A stretch of 64,000 nucleotides of DNA from Nitrospirota bacterium (GCA_016212165.1 JACRGY010000104.1:1-64000); one strand, 5' to 3'; counted from the first letter of the stretch, positions 55,244 through 62,543 are shown. Program-made: numbers and translations. The notes: generated by a model from the sequence alone, not told the origin.

Positions 55244-56539
55244 TTATTGCTGCCCATCGCTCAACAACCAAAGATAAAGAGGAACAGCGCGAATCTTTAT
55301 CTTTTCGACTTCGATATCCTCACGGGTTTCGCTTGTTATGATTGTGGCTTGCCTCAAGCCGAACTCCTTGCAGGCGTCGACAATACCTCTTAGCTCACGC
55401 CTCTTCGTCTTTTCATCCGCGAGCGTGTGAGACACCTGTATAACTTCTGAAACCCTGTTGCCATCTCTTGTAATGAAGTCGCATTCGTATCGTTCCCTGT
55501 AAAAATAGATTTCCCTTCCTTTTTTTCTCAGTTCAAGAAATACGATTTGCTCTATTGCCTTGCCTCTGTCATCTGAAAATCTGAAATTTACCGCGTTCAG
55601 AAGCCCGTTATCTACGCAATAGACCTTCCGCTCGCCCAGTTCCCGGCTCACGAATTTATGGGCATGCTTTTTCAGGATAAATGCCAGATAAATGCTCTGG
55701 CATGCGTCCAGATATTCATAAAGCAGGTTTTTCCCCATTTTCAGGCCGGAAGATTTCAGCTCGTTATAAATGGTGTTGACCGACAATTGTTTCGTAGAAG
55801 ATGCAAGCACCCGTTTTATGAAGAACTTCAATACGGCGGCATTCCTTATATCATATCGCTCCACAAGATCTCTGTAGATCATGACATTGAAATATTCCTG
55901 AAGCGTCTTTTCCCTTAGCTTTTCATCATAATTGACGACTTCGGGAAATCCGCCGCTGTCGAGATACTTGTGAAGACTGTTGTTGATCTTTGCCACCGAC
56001 CTTGAGCTGCGGAGGTCTACGACGATATTATTGAAACGCAAGTATTCCCCGAAAGACAGCGGAAAGACCTCGTAGCTCAGTGTCCTTCCCCTGAGACTTG
56101 TCGCAATATCGCTGCTTAAGAACCTCGAGTTGGAACCGGTGATAAAGATATTCTTTGTCGTCGAGTCATAAACCCTTCTGATAAACTTCTCCCAGTTTTC
56201 GATGTTCTGGATCTCGTCGAAAAAAAAGTGACATTCCTTCAGGTTCAGATCAGGATAAAGCTCCCTGTATGCCTGAAGGATCAGGTCGAGTTCGCCGGTT
56301 TTCAGATCCAGCCTTTCGTCTTCAAAATTCAGGTAGAGCACCTTTCTTATATCAACGCCGCTCTTTTTCAGTTTTCCGACAAGATTGAAAAGGACCGAGG
56401 TCTTGCCGCTCCGTCTGACACCTACAAGGGAGATAATCTTGCCGGAAGTCAGAGGGACTTCAACGTCCCTGTCGAAAAGCTCCGGCAAAGGCTCAACGTG
56501 AAAATCCCTTATAATGCTCTTAAGTAAATCTTTCTTCAT
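55244..56539 (-). CDS. AAA_14 / DUF4143 ATPase, second copy
   Basis: 431 aa from ATG 56539 (the GTG at 56557 is the longer option). Walker A is ISLVGVRRSGKTSVLFNL near 41, Walker B HFFFDEIQNIENWEKF near 112 and the sensor is IFITGSNSRFLSS. The DUF4143 half ends in a nuclease-like stretch FYRERYECDFITRDGNRVSEVIQV. It is only distantly similar to the 24269 gene. Both sides carry the 3' end of the M16 gene, which suggests insertion with duplication. Function of the family is unsettled. Confidence 0.9.
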   Translation of the reverse strand: MKKDLLKSIIRDFHVEPLPELFDRDVEVPLTSGKIISLVGVRRSGKTSVLFNLVGKLKKSGVDIRKVLYLNFEDERLDLKTGELDLILQAYRELYPDLNLKECHFFFDEIQNIENWEKFIRRVYDSTTKNIFITGSNSRFLSSDIATSLRGRTLSYEVFPLSFGEYLRFNNIVVDLRSSRSVAKINNSLHKYLDSGGFPEVVNYDEKLREKTLQEYFNVMIYRDLVERYDIRNAAVLKFFIKRVLASSTKQLSVNTIYNELKSSGLKMGKNLLYEYLDACQSIYLAFILKKHAHKFVSRELGERKVYCVDNGLLNAVNFRFSDDRGKAIEQIVFLELRKKGREIYFYRERYECDFITRDGNRVSEVIQVSHTLADEKTKRRELRGIVDACKEFGLRQATIITSETREDIEVEKIKIRAVPLYLWLLSDGQQ

Positions 56540-56600
56540 AATAAGGAAATTATACACATAATCTTCTTTATTGTAAAGAAAACATTCAAAGACCTCTCAG

Positions 56601-56658
56601 CGCCCTCACAGTCCTCGGCCCTGTGAATGAGGGGGATATTAAGGGGATAGTGGATTAA
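56601..56658 (+). pseudogene. Duplicated 3' end of the M16 peptidase gene
   Basis: Reads LTVLGPVNEGDIKGIVD then stop, against VTVFGPVNEGDIKGITG then stop at the end of the intact gene (55152-55203). The DNA match over CACAGTC...GGGGATA is about 43 bp with two mismatches. No upstream part of an M16 gene remains. It flanks the DUF4143 ATPase on the side opposite the intact copy, as a direct repeat. Confidence 0.85.
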
Positions 56659-56690
56659 CGCATTTGCATTTCAATTGGATAGCCTTCTAA

Positions 56691-56828
56691 CTCCCCTCTT
56701 TGGTTTCCGCCTCAGCGGATTCGCCGAGGAGAAAAGGAGGGGAACAAGGGGTGGTTTGGTTAGAATGAATCTCCTTTTTCCGCTTACCACCCTGTCCTTC
56801 GGACACCCCTCCTAAAATATGAGGGGAG
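56691..56828. repeat. Compound inverted repeat with a twin-hairpin core
   Basis: Outer arms CTCCCCTC (56691-56698) and GAGGGGAG (56821-56828). Inner pairing is AGGAGGGG...AGGGGTGG with CCACCC...ACCCCTCCT. Inside, 56706-56733 is the twin-hairpin module in reverse orientation (TCCGC/GCGGA, TTCGCC/GGaGAA). With the M16 fragment and promoter it accounts for the 360-bp gap without genes. Confidence 0.65.
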
Positions 56829-56840
56829 CTATAAGCGCCC

Positions 56841-56876
56841 TTGATTTTATCATGTAAAGTAGCTACAATAGCTACA
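56841..56876 (+). promoter_or_regulatory. Promoter and operator of the second Phd-PIN pair
   Basis: -35 TTGATT (56841-56846), 17-nt spacer, -10 TACAAT (56864-56869). TAGCTACA occurs twice (56860-56867 and 56869-56876), overlapping the -10 box, with GTAGCTAC itself palindromic. This fits antitoxin autoregulation. Confidence 0.7.
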
Positions 56877-56898
56877 TAGTAATCAGGGAGGTGAAAGT

Positions 56899-57183
56899 AT
56901 GCATCAGGTAGGAATAAAAGAGCTAAAAAACAGGCTGACGTATTATCTTGGTCTCACCAAAAAAGGCGACAGCATAGTGGTTACGGACAGGGGAATGCCT
57001 GTGGCGGTGCTGCACAACCTTGATGCAGTTGAAGAAAACGCCGGCATAGAAGAAAGGCTCGCGAGCCTGGCAAAGCAGGGAAAGATAAGGCTGCCCTTAA
57101 TAAACGCCAGATTGAAGCCGTTTAAGCCGATAAAAGTTAAGGGGAAGCCAATGTCTGAGACCATCATCGAGGAAAGAAGATGA
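56899..57183 (+). CDS. Type II antitoxin, Phd/YefM family
   Basis: 94 aa. VGIKELKNRLTYYLGLTKKGDSIVVTDRGMPVAVL is the Phd/YefM N-terminal DNA-binding part; a long basic tail (INARLKPFKPIKVKGKPM) probably contacts the toxin. GGGAGGTGAAAGT precedes the ATG. Its stop overlaps the next start by 4 bp. It is not closely similar to the antitoxin at 31641. Confidence 0.92.
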   Translation: MHQVGIKELKNRLTYYLGLTKKGDSIVVTDRGMPVAVLHNLDAVEENAGIEERLASLAKQGKIRLPLINARLKPFKPIKVKGKPMSETIIEERR

Positions 57184-57614
57184 TCTATTTTGACACGAGC
57201 GCATTAGCCAAGAAATATGTCATTGAGACCGGCTCCGAAGGAATCGCCCGGCTTATGACTGAAAAATCCATTATGGCAACGTCCAAATTAACCTACCCCG
57301 AAATGCTGTCTGCGCTTACAAGGCGCAGCAGGGAAGGTGATATACCGCATTTGAAATTAAAAGAGCTGCTGACTGAATTTGAGGCTGACTGGAAGTGTCT
57401 TCTCATTATTGATTTTCAGGATGAACTTCTTGTCAGTATAAAGAGACTGATAGAAAAATATTATCTCAGGGCCGCAGACAGCATCCATCTTGCCTCTGCA
57501 TTGTGGCTGAAACACTCTACGAAGGAAAACATTACTTTTGCAGCATCTGATACAAATCTCCTGAACGCAGCAAGGTCTGAAAAATTGTCCGTATTTAATC
57601 CGCAGGACTCCTAA
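57180..57614 (+). CDS. PIN-domain toxin (VapC-like)
   Basis: 144 aa. PIN acidic residues are in MIYFDTSALAKKYV (Asp 5), SKLTYPEMLSALTRR (Glu near 42) and RAADSIHLASALWL (Asp near 100), with FAASDTNLLNAA near the end. It is a predicted Mg-dependent RNase neutralised by the upstream antitoxin. Just downstream, GTCAAGATTAAAGACCTGAC then CCCC (57671-57693) resembles a motif often seen beside REP-type repeats, but no transposase is present. Confidence 0.92.
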   Translation: MIYFDTSALAKKYVIETGSEGIARLMTEKSIMATSKLTYPEMLSALTRRSREGDIPHLKLKELLTEFEADWKCLLIIDFQDELLVSIKRLIEKYYLRAADSIHLASALWLKHSTKENITFAASDTNLLNAARSEKLSVFNPQDS

Positions 57615-57752
57615 GCAGATTGAGAGCGAAGGCTACCCCATTGTTCCATTATTTTAATCCTTCTTCGTTAGTCAAGATTAAAGACCTGACCCCCTAATTT
57701 TCTACGTTTATCCCTTTATTTATCCCTTCCGCTGGTTGGCGGTTTTGAGCCG

Positions 57753-58181
57753 CTACGAATTATCTTTTTTTGTATCCTTATTTGTGAAGCAAGGTAAGGA
57801 TTTCAACAATTCGATGGTTTTCTCCGAAATAGCACCACCTTGTTCAATCAGAATAAGATTTTTTTGAGAGATTTTAATGAGGCGCTGAAATATATAGAAA
57901 ACTCCGGCTTGAAATAGACAGAAACTACCCAGGAGGATGGTCATGAGAGATGATCGAGTCAATGGTTCTGATGATGTAAACTCTCTTATCAAAATCAAGG
58001 TGACGAACAAAAGGGAAATTCCATATATAATTTTCCAGAAAATGAGAGCGACAGAGCGCTTAGCGTGGGCTTCGCTTTGTGCATACTTTATCTTTATATT
58101 AATGATTGCGACTATAGCAGCTACAATTAAGCCTGTCAAAACGCCAATCACTATTGTAGTAAGTATATTGGAAATAATCAT
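57753..58181 (-). CDS. Small membrane protein of unknown function
   Basis: 142 aa. AAAGGAG lies 5 nt before the ATG, an excellent ribosome-binding site. Three hydrophobic helices are visible: NILTTIVIGVLTGLIVAAIVAII, SVALIFWKIIYGISLLFVTLIL and LMTILLGSFCLFQAGVFYIF. A charged tail includes EQGGAISEKTIELLKSLPC. I do not recognise a family. The overlapping + strand ORF (57937-58281) lacks such a start signal and is taken as its shadow. It stands alone between a toxin gene and iscR. Confidence 0.6.
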   Translation of the reverse strand: MIISNILTTIVIGVLTGLIVAAIVAIINIKIKYAQSEAHAKRSVALIFWKIIYGISLLFVTLILIREFTSSEPLTRSSLMTILLGSFCLFQAGVFYIFQRLIKISQKNLILIEQGGAISEKTIELLKSLPCFTNKDTKKDNS

Positions 58182-58314
58182 AGCGCTCCTTTGTTTGCGG
58201 AGAGTGAATAAGCTCCTTCGATTTTTGAAACGTTATAGGAACGGTAGCATAACTTTAAATGGGTCGTCAATAAAAAAATAGCTTGACGTTATCTACTGAA
58301 GCTTACATTTATTT

Positions 58315-58336
58315 AAGGGGACAGTCGTCCCCTTTT
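58315..58336. terminator. Hairpin terminator-like element
   Basis: AAGGGGAC pairs with GTCCCCTT around an AGTC loop, with a TTTTCT tail on the + strand. No + strand gene ends just before it, so it may be a repeat of the GGGGACAGTCCCC type rather than a functional terminator. Confidence 0.5.
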
Positions 58337-58385
58337 CTGCTCTTTAATGTTTCACATTTATCATTAGCTGGGCGTCAACTTTGAG

Positions 58386-58411
58386 ATTGCCACGGACTTT
58401 GTCCTCGCAAT
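58386..58411. repeat. GATTGCCACGG...CGCAATG hairpin repeat
   Basis: ATTGC/GCAAT outer and GGAC/GTCC inner pairs form a short hairpin. Sequences of this form occur widely as dispersed repeats in environmental bacterial genomes (general knowledge). It is the only other structure in the 330-bp gap before iscR apart from the terminator-like hairpin and promoter. Confidence 0.45.
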
Positions 58412-58474
58412 GACATCAAAAGAAATACTTTTCAATGGTAATCCCCACTAAACCTGACCAATCCGCTCAACTAA

Positions 58475-58507
58475 ATACTTGACAAGGTTAGTAGGGTATT
58501 TTAAAAT
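58475..58507 (+). promoter_or_regulatory. iscR promoter with overlapping Rrf2/IscR-type operator
   Basis: -35 TTGACA (58479-58484), 17-nt spacer, -10 TAAAAT (58502-58507). ATACTTGAC...AGTAGGGTAT (58475-58499) is a 25-bp partly palindromic site that matches the published IscR type 1 pattern at most positions and covers the -35 box, implying autorepression. The ATG is 6 nt after the -10 and no Shine-Dalgarno is present, so the mRNA is probably leaderless. Confidence 0.75.
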
Positions 58508-58513
58508 TATCCT

Positions 58514-58963
58514 ATGCTCAGGTTATCTACAAAAGGACAGTATGGCGTGCGGGCCATGTTCGAAATAGCCAATGGCTATCCTGATAAGCCGGTTACTATA
58601 AAAGAGATATCGGAAAAACAGGCTGTTTCCGTTGCCTATCTCGAACAGATACTCAATAAGCTCAGGAATGGAGGGCTTATAAAAAGCATTAAGGGGCCGG
58701 GCGGCGGCTACCTGCTGAATAAAAAACCCGAGAAAATAAGTATCAGTGCAATCCTTAAGGAACTCGAAGGGCCTGTTGCCATCACATCCTGTCTGGATCC
58801 GAAGGAGGGATGTGTCAGGGTGGACGGGTGTGTTACTTATATGCTCTGGAAATCTCTCGGAGAAAAGATAGAGGGGTTTCTGGATACGGTCTCTCTGAAG
58901 GACTTGATTACAGGCGCGCTTTTAGAAAGAACGGCCGGGAAAATTAAGAAAAAGGCCTGCTAA
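58514..58963 (+). CDS. iscR: Rrf2-family Fe-S cluster regulator (IscR-type)
   Basis: 149 aa. Winged-helix start LRLSTKGQYGVRAMFEIAN, recognition region VSVAYLEQILNKLRNGGLIKSIKGPGGGY, and three cysteines in SCLDPKEGCVRVDGCVTYM, the usual Fe-S ligand set. It senses cluster status and controls the downstream tusA-like, iscS and iscU genes. The promoter carries a matching operator, so it is likely autoregulated. The operon reads iscR, TusA-like, iscS, iscU with 7 bp or less between genes after iscR. Confidence 0.93.
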   Translation: MLRLSTKGQYGVRAMFEIANGYPDKPVTIKEISEKQAVSVAYLEQILNKLRNGGLIKSIKGPGGGYLLNKKPEKISISAILKELEGPVAITSCLDPKEGCVRVDGCVTYMLWKSLGEKIEGFLDTVSLKDLITGALLERTAGKIKKKAC

Positions 58964-58970
58964 TTTAAAA

Positions 58971-59228
58971 ATGAAATTCGTAGAAGATTTGAAGGCAGAT
59001 GTAACAACTGATATAGTTTATATGATGTGCCCGATGCACCTGCTGAAGCTGGAAGAGAAGATACACGAACTTGACGATGGACAGATACTGGAAATCATGA
59101 CAGACTATGACGGAGCGCTTGAAGATATTCCGGGCTGGTGTGAAAAGACAGGCAATGAATTTTTAGGGATTAAGGAAACGGAAGATTTTTATAAATTTTA
59201 TATAAGAAAGAAGGTGCGTAAGCAATGA
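58971..59228 (+). CDS. TusA/SirA-family sulfur-carrier-like protein
   Basis: 85 aa. TDIVYMMCPMHLLKLEEKIHELDDGQILEIMTD has the CPxx motif and amphipathic helix of TusA-like proteins. WCEKTGNEFLGIKETEDFYKFYIRK is the C-terminal strand. TusA-type proteins accept persulfide sulfur from cysteine desulfurases. Position directly before iscS (4-bp overlap) supports a sulfur relay between the two. The motif is CPMH rather than the common CPxP, so activity could differ. Confidence 0.82.
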   Translation: MKFVEDLKADVTTDIVYMMCPMHLLKLEEKIHELDDGQILEIMTDYDGALEDIPGWCEKTGNEFLGIKETEDFYKFYIRKKVRKQ

Positions 59229-60424
59229 GGAAGTGTTATTTCGACCATGTAGCAACGAATCCTCTGGATTCCCGCGTACTTGACGAAATGATGCCTTATT
59301 TCAAAGAGGAATTCGGCAATCCTTTGAGCATGTATGAACTAGGTTCCAAGGCAAAGGAGGCAATAGATAATGCAAGAGTACAGGTTGCATCATTAATTGG
59401 TTCAAAGGCTTCAGAGATAGTTTTTACTGCAAGCGGCGCTGAGGCAAATAATTTTGCATTGCGGGGCATTGCGCTTGCAAGGCAGAATGAAGGAAAACAT
59501 GTAATCGTGTCAAAGATGGAGCACCATTCAATATTGAATTCCGCAAGGTTTCTTGAGAAGATGGGATTCGTGGTCACTTACCTTCCGGTTGATAAACACG
59601 GTGTTGTTGACCCTGATACTGTGAAAAGGGCGATTATAAAAGATACAACACTGATATCTGTAACCCATGCAAGCAGCGAAGTCGGCACAATAGAGCCGAT
59701 AAAAGAAATAGCAGCCATTGCCAGAGAGAAAAAGATAATCTTTCATACAGATGCAGTAGCAACAGCAGGAAACATACCCATTAATATAAAAGACCTAGGG
59801 GTAGACCTTCTGAGCATGGCAGCACATCAGTTCTACGGTCCGAAGGGCGCCGGAGCGCTCTATGTAAGGGAAGGGCTGAGAATAGTCCCTCTGATATATG
59901 GCGGAATACAGGAAAATGGAAGAAGGGCCGGCACCGAGAACGTACCTGCTATTGCCGGTATGGGCAAGGCAGCTGAATTTGCCGTGAATGAGATGAATTC
60001 CCGGATAGAGCACGGCAGAAGATTAAGAGACAAACTTTTGAAAATTAAATCAAGCGCTGAAAATGTTCATCTTACAGGCCATCCTGAAAACAGGCTTCCG
60101 GGCCATGCAAGTTTTTGTGTTGAATTTATAGAGGGCGAGGCAATGCTTCTGTTGCTGTCAGCCAAGGGTGTGTATGCCGCCAGCGGTTCTGCATGTTCAT
60201 CAAAGGCATTGAAGGCATCGCCTGTCCTGCTGTCAATGGGCATACCTTCTGGCCTTGCGCAGGGTTCGATAGTCTTTACGCTCGGCAAAGATAACACGGA
60301 CGATGATATAGAATACCTGCTTGCCGAATTCCCGCAGGTGATAAAAAGGCTGAGAGAAATCTCCCCCTACGGAAAGGGCTGGGGGATAGAAGGAGAAGGT
60401 GGACAATGTATAGTGCAAAAGTAA
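59225..60424 (+). CDS. iscS: Cysteine desulfurase (NifS/IscS type)
   Basis: 399 aa. The N-terminus CYFDHVATNPLD is a variant of the usual YLDNAATTP. GAEANNFALRG, HTDAVATAG and the PLP lysine region MAAHQFYGPKGAGALY are present, and the active cysteine lies in ASGSACSSKALKAS near 325. It releases sulfur from cysteine for Fe-S clusters. It overlaps both the tusA-like gene and iscU. Length suits group I desulfurases. Confidence 0.95.
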   Translation: MRKCYFDHVATNPLDSRVLDEMMPYFKEEFGNPLSMYELGSKAKEAIDNARVQVASLIGSKASEIVFTASGAEANNFALRGIALARQNEGKHVIVSKMEHHSILNSARFLEKMGFVVTYLPVDKHGVVDPDTVKRAIIKDTTLISVTHASSEVGTIEPIKEIAAIAREKKIIFHTDAVATAGNIPINIKDLGVDLLSMAAHQFYGPKGAGALYVREGLRIVPLIYGGIQENGRRAGTENVPAIAGMGKAAEFAVNEMNSRIEHGRRLRDKLLKIKSSAENVHLTGHPENRLPGHASFCVEFIEGEAMLLLLSAKGVYAASGSACSSKALKASPVLLSMGIPSGLAQGSIVFTLGKDNTDDDIEYLLAEFPQVIKRLREISPYGKGWGIEGEGGQCIVQK

Positions 60425-60777
60425 TGGACCATTTTTCAAACCCGAGGAATGTGGGTGATATGCCTGATGCCGATGGTGTGGGCACAGAGGGGAATCCTAC
60501 CTGCGGGGATGTGATGCAGATTTTTATAAAGGTCAAGGACGGGAAGATAGTTGATGCAAAGTTTAAGACATTCGGGTGTGGCGCAGCTATTGCCGTAAGC
60601 AGCATGATTACAGAGCTGGTTAAGGGCAAGACTCTCGAAGAGGCATTGGCTATATCAAAGGAAACAGTGGCAAATGAATTGGGGGGGCTGCCCGCCCAGA
60701 AGATGCATTGCTCAAACCTTGGCGCAGATGCACTCAAAAAGGCTATTGAAGATTATAGAAGCAAGAACAAAACATAG
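60406..60777 (+). CDS. iscU: Fe-S cluster scaffold protein (IscU/NifU N-terminal type)
   Basis: 123 aa. The three cluster cysteines are in NPTCGDVMQIFIKV, KFKTFGCGAAIAVSSM and QKMHCSNLGADALKKAI, and the start reads KVMDHFSNPRNVG. It builds [2Fe-2S] clusters with sulfur from IscS, whose gene it overlaps by 19 bp. No hscA, hscB, fdx or iscA gene follows, so this is a minimal NIF/ISC-like set typical of anaerobes. Confidence 0.96.
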   Translation: MYSAKVMDHFSNPRNVGDMPDADGVGTEGNPTCGDVMQIFIKVKDGKIVDAKFKTFGCGAAIAVSSMITELVKGKTLEEALAISKETVANELGGLPAQKMHCSNLGADALKKAIEDYRSKNKT

Positions 60778-61162
60778 ACTGAACTGCGTAAGCGGTGCAG
60801 GAATTGTTGAGACACTGATAGTTATCATAGTCATCAGTATTTTGGCAGTTGTGGTCATTGACAGGTATAATAGTATTGTCTGGGAGGCAAAAAAGGTTGC
60901 GCTCAGGGCAGAACTGAATAACCTCAGGCAGGCTATCCAGCTTTTTAAAATAACAAAAGGCAGATACCCTGAAAGTCTTAAAGAGCTTATTACAGAACAT
61001 ATTGTTGCGCCATATAAAGATACACTGATCAGCGCCAGGTATCTGGAGCCTTATTCTGTTGATAAGGATTTGAATGTGCTGGACCCCTTTGATTTGCCTA
61101 TTGCCTACGACCATTTGACCGGCAAGGTCCGGTCTCAGAAAAAAGGTTTTGAGGACTGGTGA
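60728..61162 (+). CDS. Type IV pilin-like / pseudopilin protein
   Basis: 144 aa from ATG 60728, within the iscU end; the ORF track start at 60674 is unlikely. The prepilin signature is clear: leader ending SG, then AGIVETLIVIIVISILAVVVIDRY with glutamate at +5 and a hydrophobic helix. ALRAELNNLRQAIQLFKITKGRYPESL follows, as in GspG-like pseudopilins, with DPFDLPIAYDHLTGKV near the end. Prepilin peptidase would cut after the glycine. It stands alone, with no pilus assembly genes nearby; its expression may ride on the isc operon. Confidence 0.82.
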   Translation: MHSKRLLKIIEARTKHRLNCVSGAGIVETLIVIIVISILAVVVIDRYNSIVWEAKKVALRAELNNLRQAIQLFKITKGRYPESLKELITEHIVAPYKDTLISARYLEPYSVDKDLNVLDPFDLPIAYDHLTGKVRSQKKGFEDW

Positions 61163-61206
61163 AGCTCCACTCCGTTAAAAAACTCCAATCGGGCTTTCCG
61201 GCGGGG

Positions 61207-61236
61207 TTTACAAATCTAATTTTAGACTGTTAATAT
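61207..61236 (+). promoter_or_regulatory. Promoter of tRNA-Ser(GCU)
   Basis: -35 TTTACA (61207-61212), 18-nt spacer, -10 TAATAT (61231-61236), 12 nt before the mature tRNA. The preceding GCGGGG makes GCGGGGTTTACA, also found upstream of rpsO. Confidence 0.5.
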
Positions 61237-61248
61237 ATCAGGGTTTTA

Positions 61249-61341
61249 GGAGAGGTGGCCGAGTAGGTCGAAGGCAGCCGCCTGCTAAGCGGTTGTGGGG
61301 GTAAAACTTCACCCAGGGTTCGAATCCCTGCCTCTCCGCCA
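61249..61341 (+). tRNA. tRNA-Ser (GCU)
   Basis: 93 nt including encoded CCA. The acceptor GGAGAGG pairs with CCTCTCC; the anticodon loop CTGCTAA gives GCU. The long variable arm (TTGTGGGGGTAAAACTTCACC) and GGTTCGAATCC T-arm are typical of class II tRNA-Ser, which reads AGC/AGU codons. Confidence 0.97.
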
Positions 61342-61420
61342 GTGAACAGAAGTGAGAAGTTAGAAGTAAATTGTAACTTTTAACTTATAACTATATAATT
61401 TTTTTTAAAGGAGGTTCTAA

Positions 61421-61957
61421 ATGAACAAAAAGCTTATGGCAGTAGCGCTCAGTGTTTTGCTTGTGGGTTCTTTTGCCTGCAAGAAAAAAGAACAGCAGCC
61501 TCTTCCGCAGACACCGGGTACACCTGGGATGGGGGCACTTCCTCCGGGACATCCTCAGCAAGGACAGGGAAACCAGGGCATAACCATGCCCAAGGGCGAT
61601 CTCCAGGTTATTGTCCCTGCTAATGTAAAGGGTAAATGGGGCGCTGTTAAGATTGTTGTTGAGGACAAGGCAACGAAAAAAGCGCAGGAATTCACTGTTA
61701 AACTTAACAGCGATCTGCAGATTCCAAATTCTAACCTGAAAGTAGTTGTAGGAGAGTTTCTGCCTGATTTCAAGATGGATGTCGGCACAATAACTTCGAT
61801 ATCAAATGAGCCAAATAATCCGGCAGTTAGCATTAAGGTATTTGAAGGCGGCAAGGAAGTATTTAAGGGATGGCTCTACGCAAAGTTCCCTGCGATTCAT
61901 CCGTTTGAGCATCCTAAAGTCGGCCTGGGCCTTAAAGAAGGAATTAAGAAGGGATAG
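61421..61957 (+). CDS. DUF2155-like lipoprotein
   Basis: 178 aa. The signal peptide ends in a lipobox-like SFAC. A proline- and glutamine-rich linker (TPGTPGMGALPPGHPQQGQG) follows, then a C-terminal domain with SISNEPNNPAVSIKVFEGGKEVFKGWLYAKFPAIHPFEHP (read in parts), resembling DUF2155 proteins (GW.fa..Pa...HP). Function is unknown. GGAGG lies 9 nt before the ATG. The stop codon is one base from the tRNA-Arg, so the two are probably co-transcribed and processed. Confidence 0.72.
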   Translation: MNKKLMAVALSVLLVGSFACKKKEQQPLPQTPGTPGMGALPPGHPQQGQGNQGITMPKGDLQVIVPANVKGKWGAVKIVVEDKATKKAQEFTVKLNSDLQIPNSNLKVVVGEFLPDFKMDVGTITSISNEPNNPAVSIKVFEGGKEVFKGWLYAKFPAIHPFEHPKVGLGLKEGIKKG

Positions 61958-61958
61958 C

Positions 61959-62035
61959 GCGCCCTTAGCTCAGCTGGATAGAGCGTCGGACTACGAATCC
62001 GCAGGCCGGGGGTTCGAATCCCTCAGGGCGCGCCA
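61959..62035 (+). tRNA. tRNA-Arg (ACG)
   Basis: 77 nt including encoded CCA. The acceptor GCGCCCT pairs with AGGGCGC, the D-arm is GCTCAGCTGGATAGAGC, anticodon loop CTACGAA gives ACG and the T-arm is GGGTTCGAATCCC. The first position is expected to be edited to inosine by TadA, whose gene is 900 bp downstream. Confidence 0.97.
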
Positions 62036-62105
62036 GTATAAGGCGCTTGGAGGATTAGCTGAATGCTCCTGAAGGATTGGGCTATTTATTCTAGGATTGG
62101 TTTTG

Positions 62106-62149
62106 AAAAAGGGTTTGTCCCGAAAGCCTTCGGGATGAACCCTTTTTTG
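62106..62149 (+). terminator. Intrinsic terminator after tRNA-Arg
   Basis: A 14-bp stem GGGTTTGTCCCGAA / TTCGGGATGAACCC with AGCC loop, flanked by A5 and T6. It is nearly identical to the terminator at 62577-62619. Confidence 0.92.
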
Positions 62150-62228
62150 TTTGTTTTTGATGGCAGCCCGTGACCTGACAATTGCTTTTTCAGGGATTAA
62201 TATTTAAAATTGAACCAGGAGATTTTAA

Positions 62229-62543
62229 ATGAAGAAGAATTGCTGGGAAGTTAAGAAGTGCGGGAGGGAACCGGGGGGAGTTAATGTAAAAGAGCTGGGG
62301 GTGTGTCCTGCAGCCACTGAGGACAGGCTTGATGGCGTTCACGAAGGTAAAAACGCAGGGAGGGCATGCTGGGTAGTAGCCGGCACATTCTGTAAAGGTG
62401 AAGTTCAGGGATTTTTTGCCAGGAAGTATAAGGATTGCGAGAAGTGTGATTTTTATCAAATGGTCAGGAAAGAGGAAGGCGCAAAGTTTACATTCTCATA
62501 TGTTCTTTTAAATATGATAGGCTGGAAAGAAAAAGGCTCTTAA
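62229..62543 (+). CDS. Two-CW-domain small cysteine-rich protein
   Basis: 104 aa. Cysteines and tryptophans are spaced as NCWEVKKCGREPGG, GVCPAA, GRACWVVAGTFCKGEVQGFF and KDCEKCDFYQMV, the pattern of two-CW-domain proteins. It probably binds a metal or Fe-S cluster. The domain also occurs at the end of signalling proteins in anaerobes; here it is free-standing. AGGAGATTTTAA is the ribosome-binding site. It is bounded on both sides by almost identical terminators, so it is a single-gene unit. Confidence 0.75.
   Translation: MKKNCWEVKKCGREPGGVNVKELGVCPAATEDRLDGVHEGKNAGRACWVVAGTFCKGEVQGFFARKYKDCEKCDFYQMVRKEEGAKFTFSYVLLNMIGWKEKGS

Noticed and set aside
57671-57693. Insertion sequence near the AGACCTGACCCC motif
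   Set aside because: The motif is reminiscent of REP-linked elements, but no transposase frame or terminal repeats are present.
57937-58281. 114-aa + strand ORF with membrane-like segments
   Set aside because: It overlaps the minus ORF 57753-58181, which has AAAGGAG in front of its ATG; the + ORF has no better start signal and its hydrophobic stretch mirrors the other strand.
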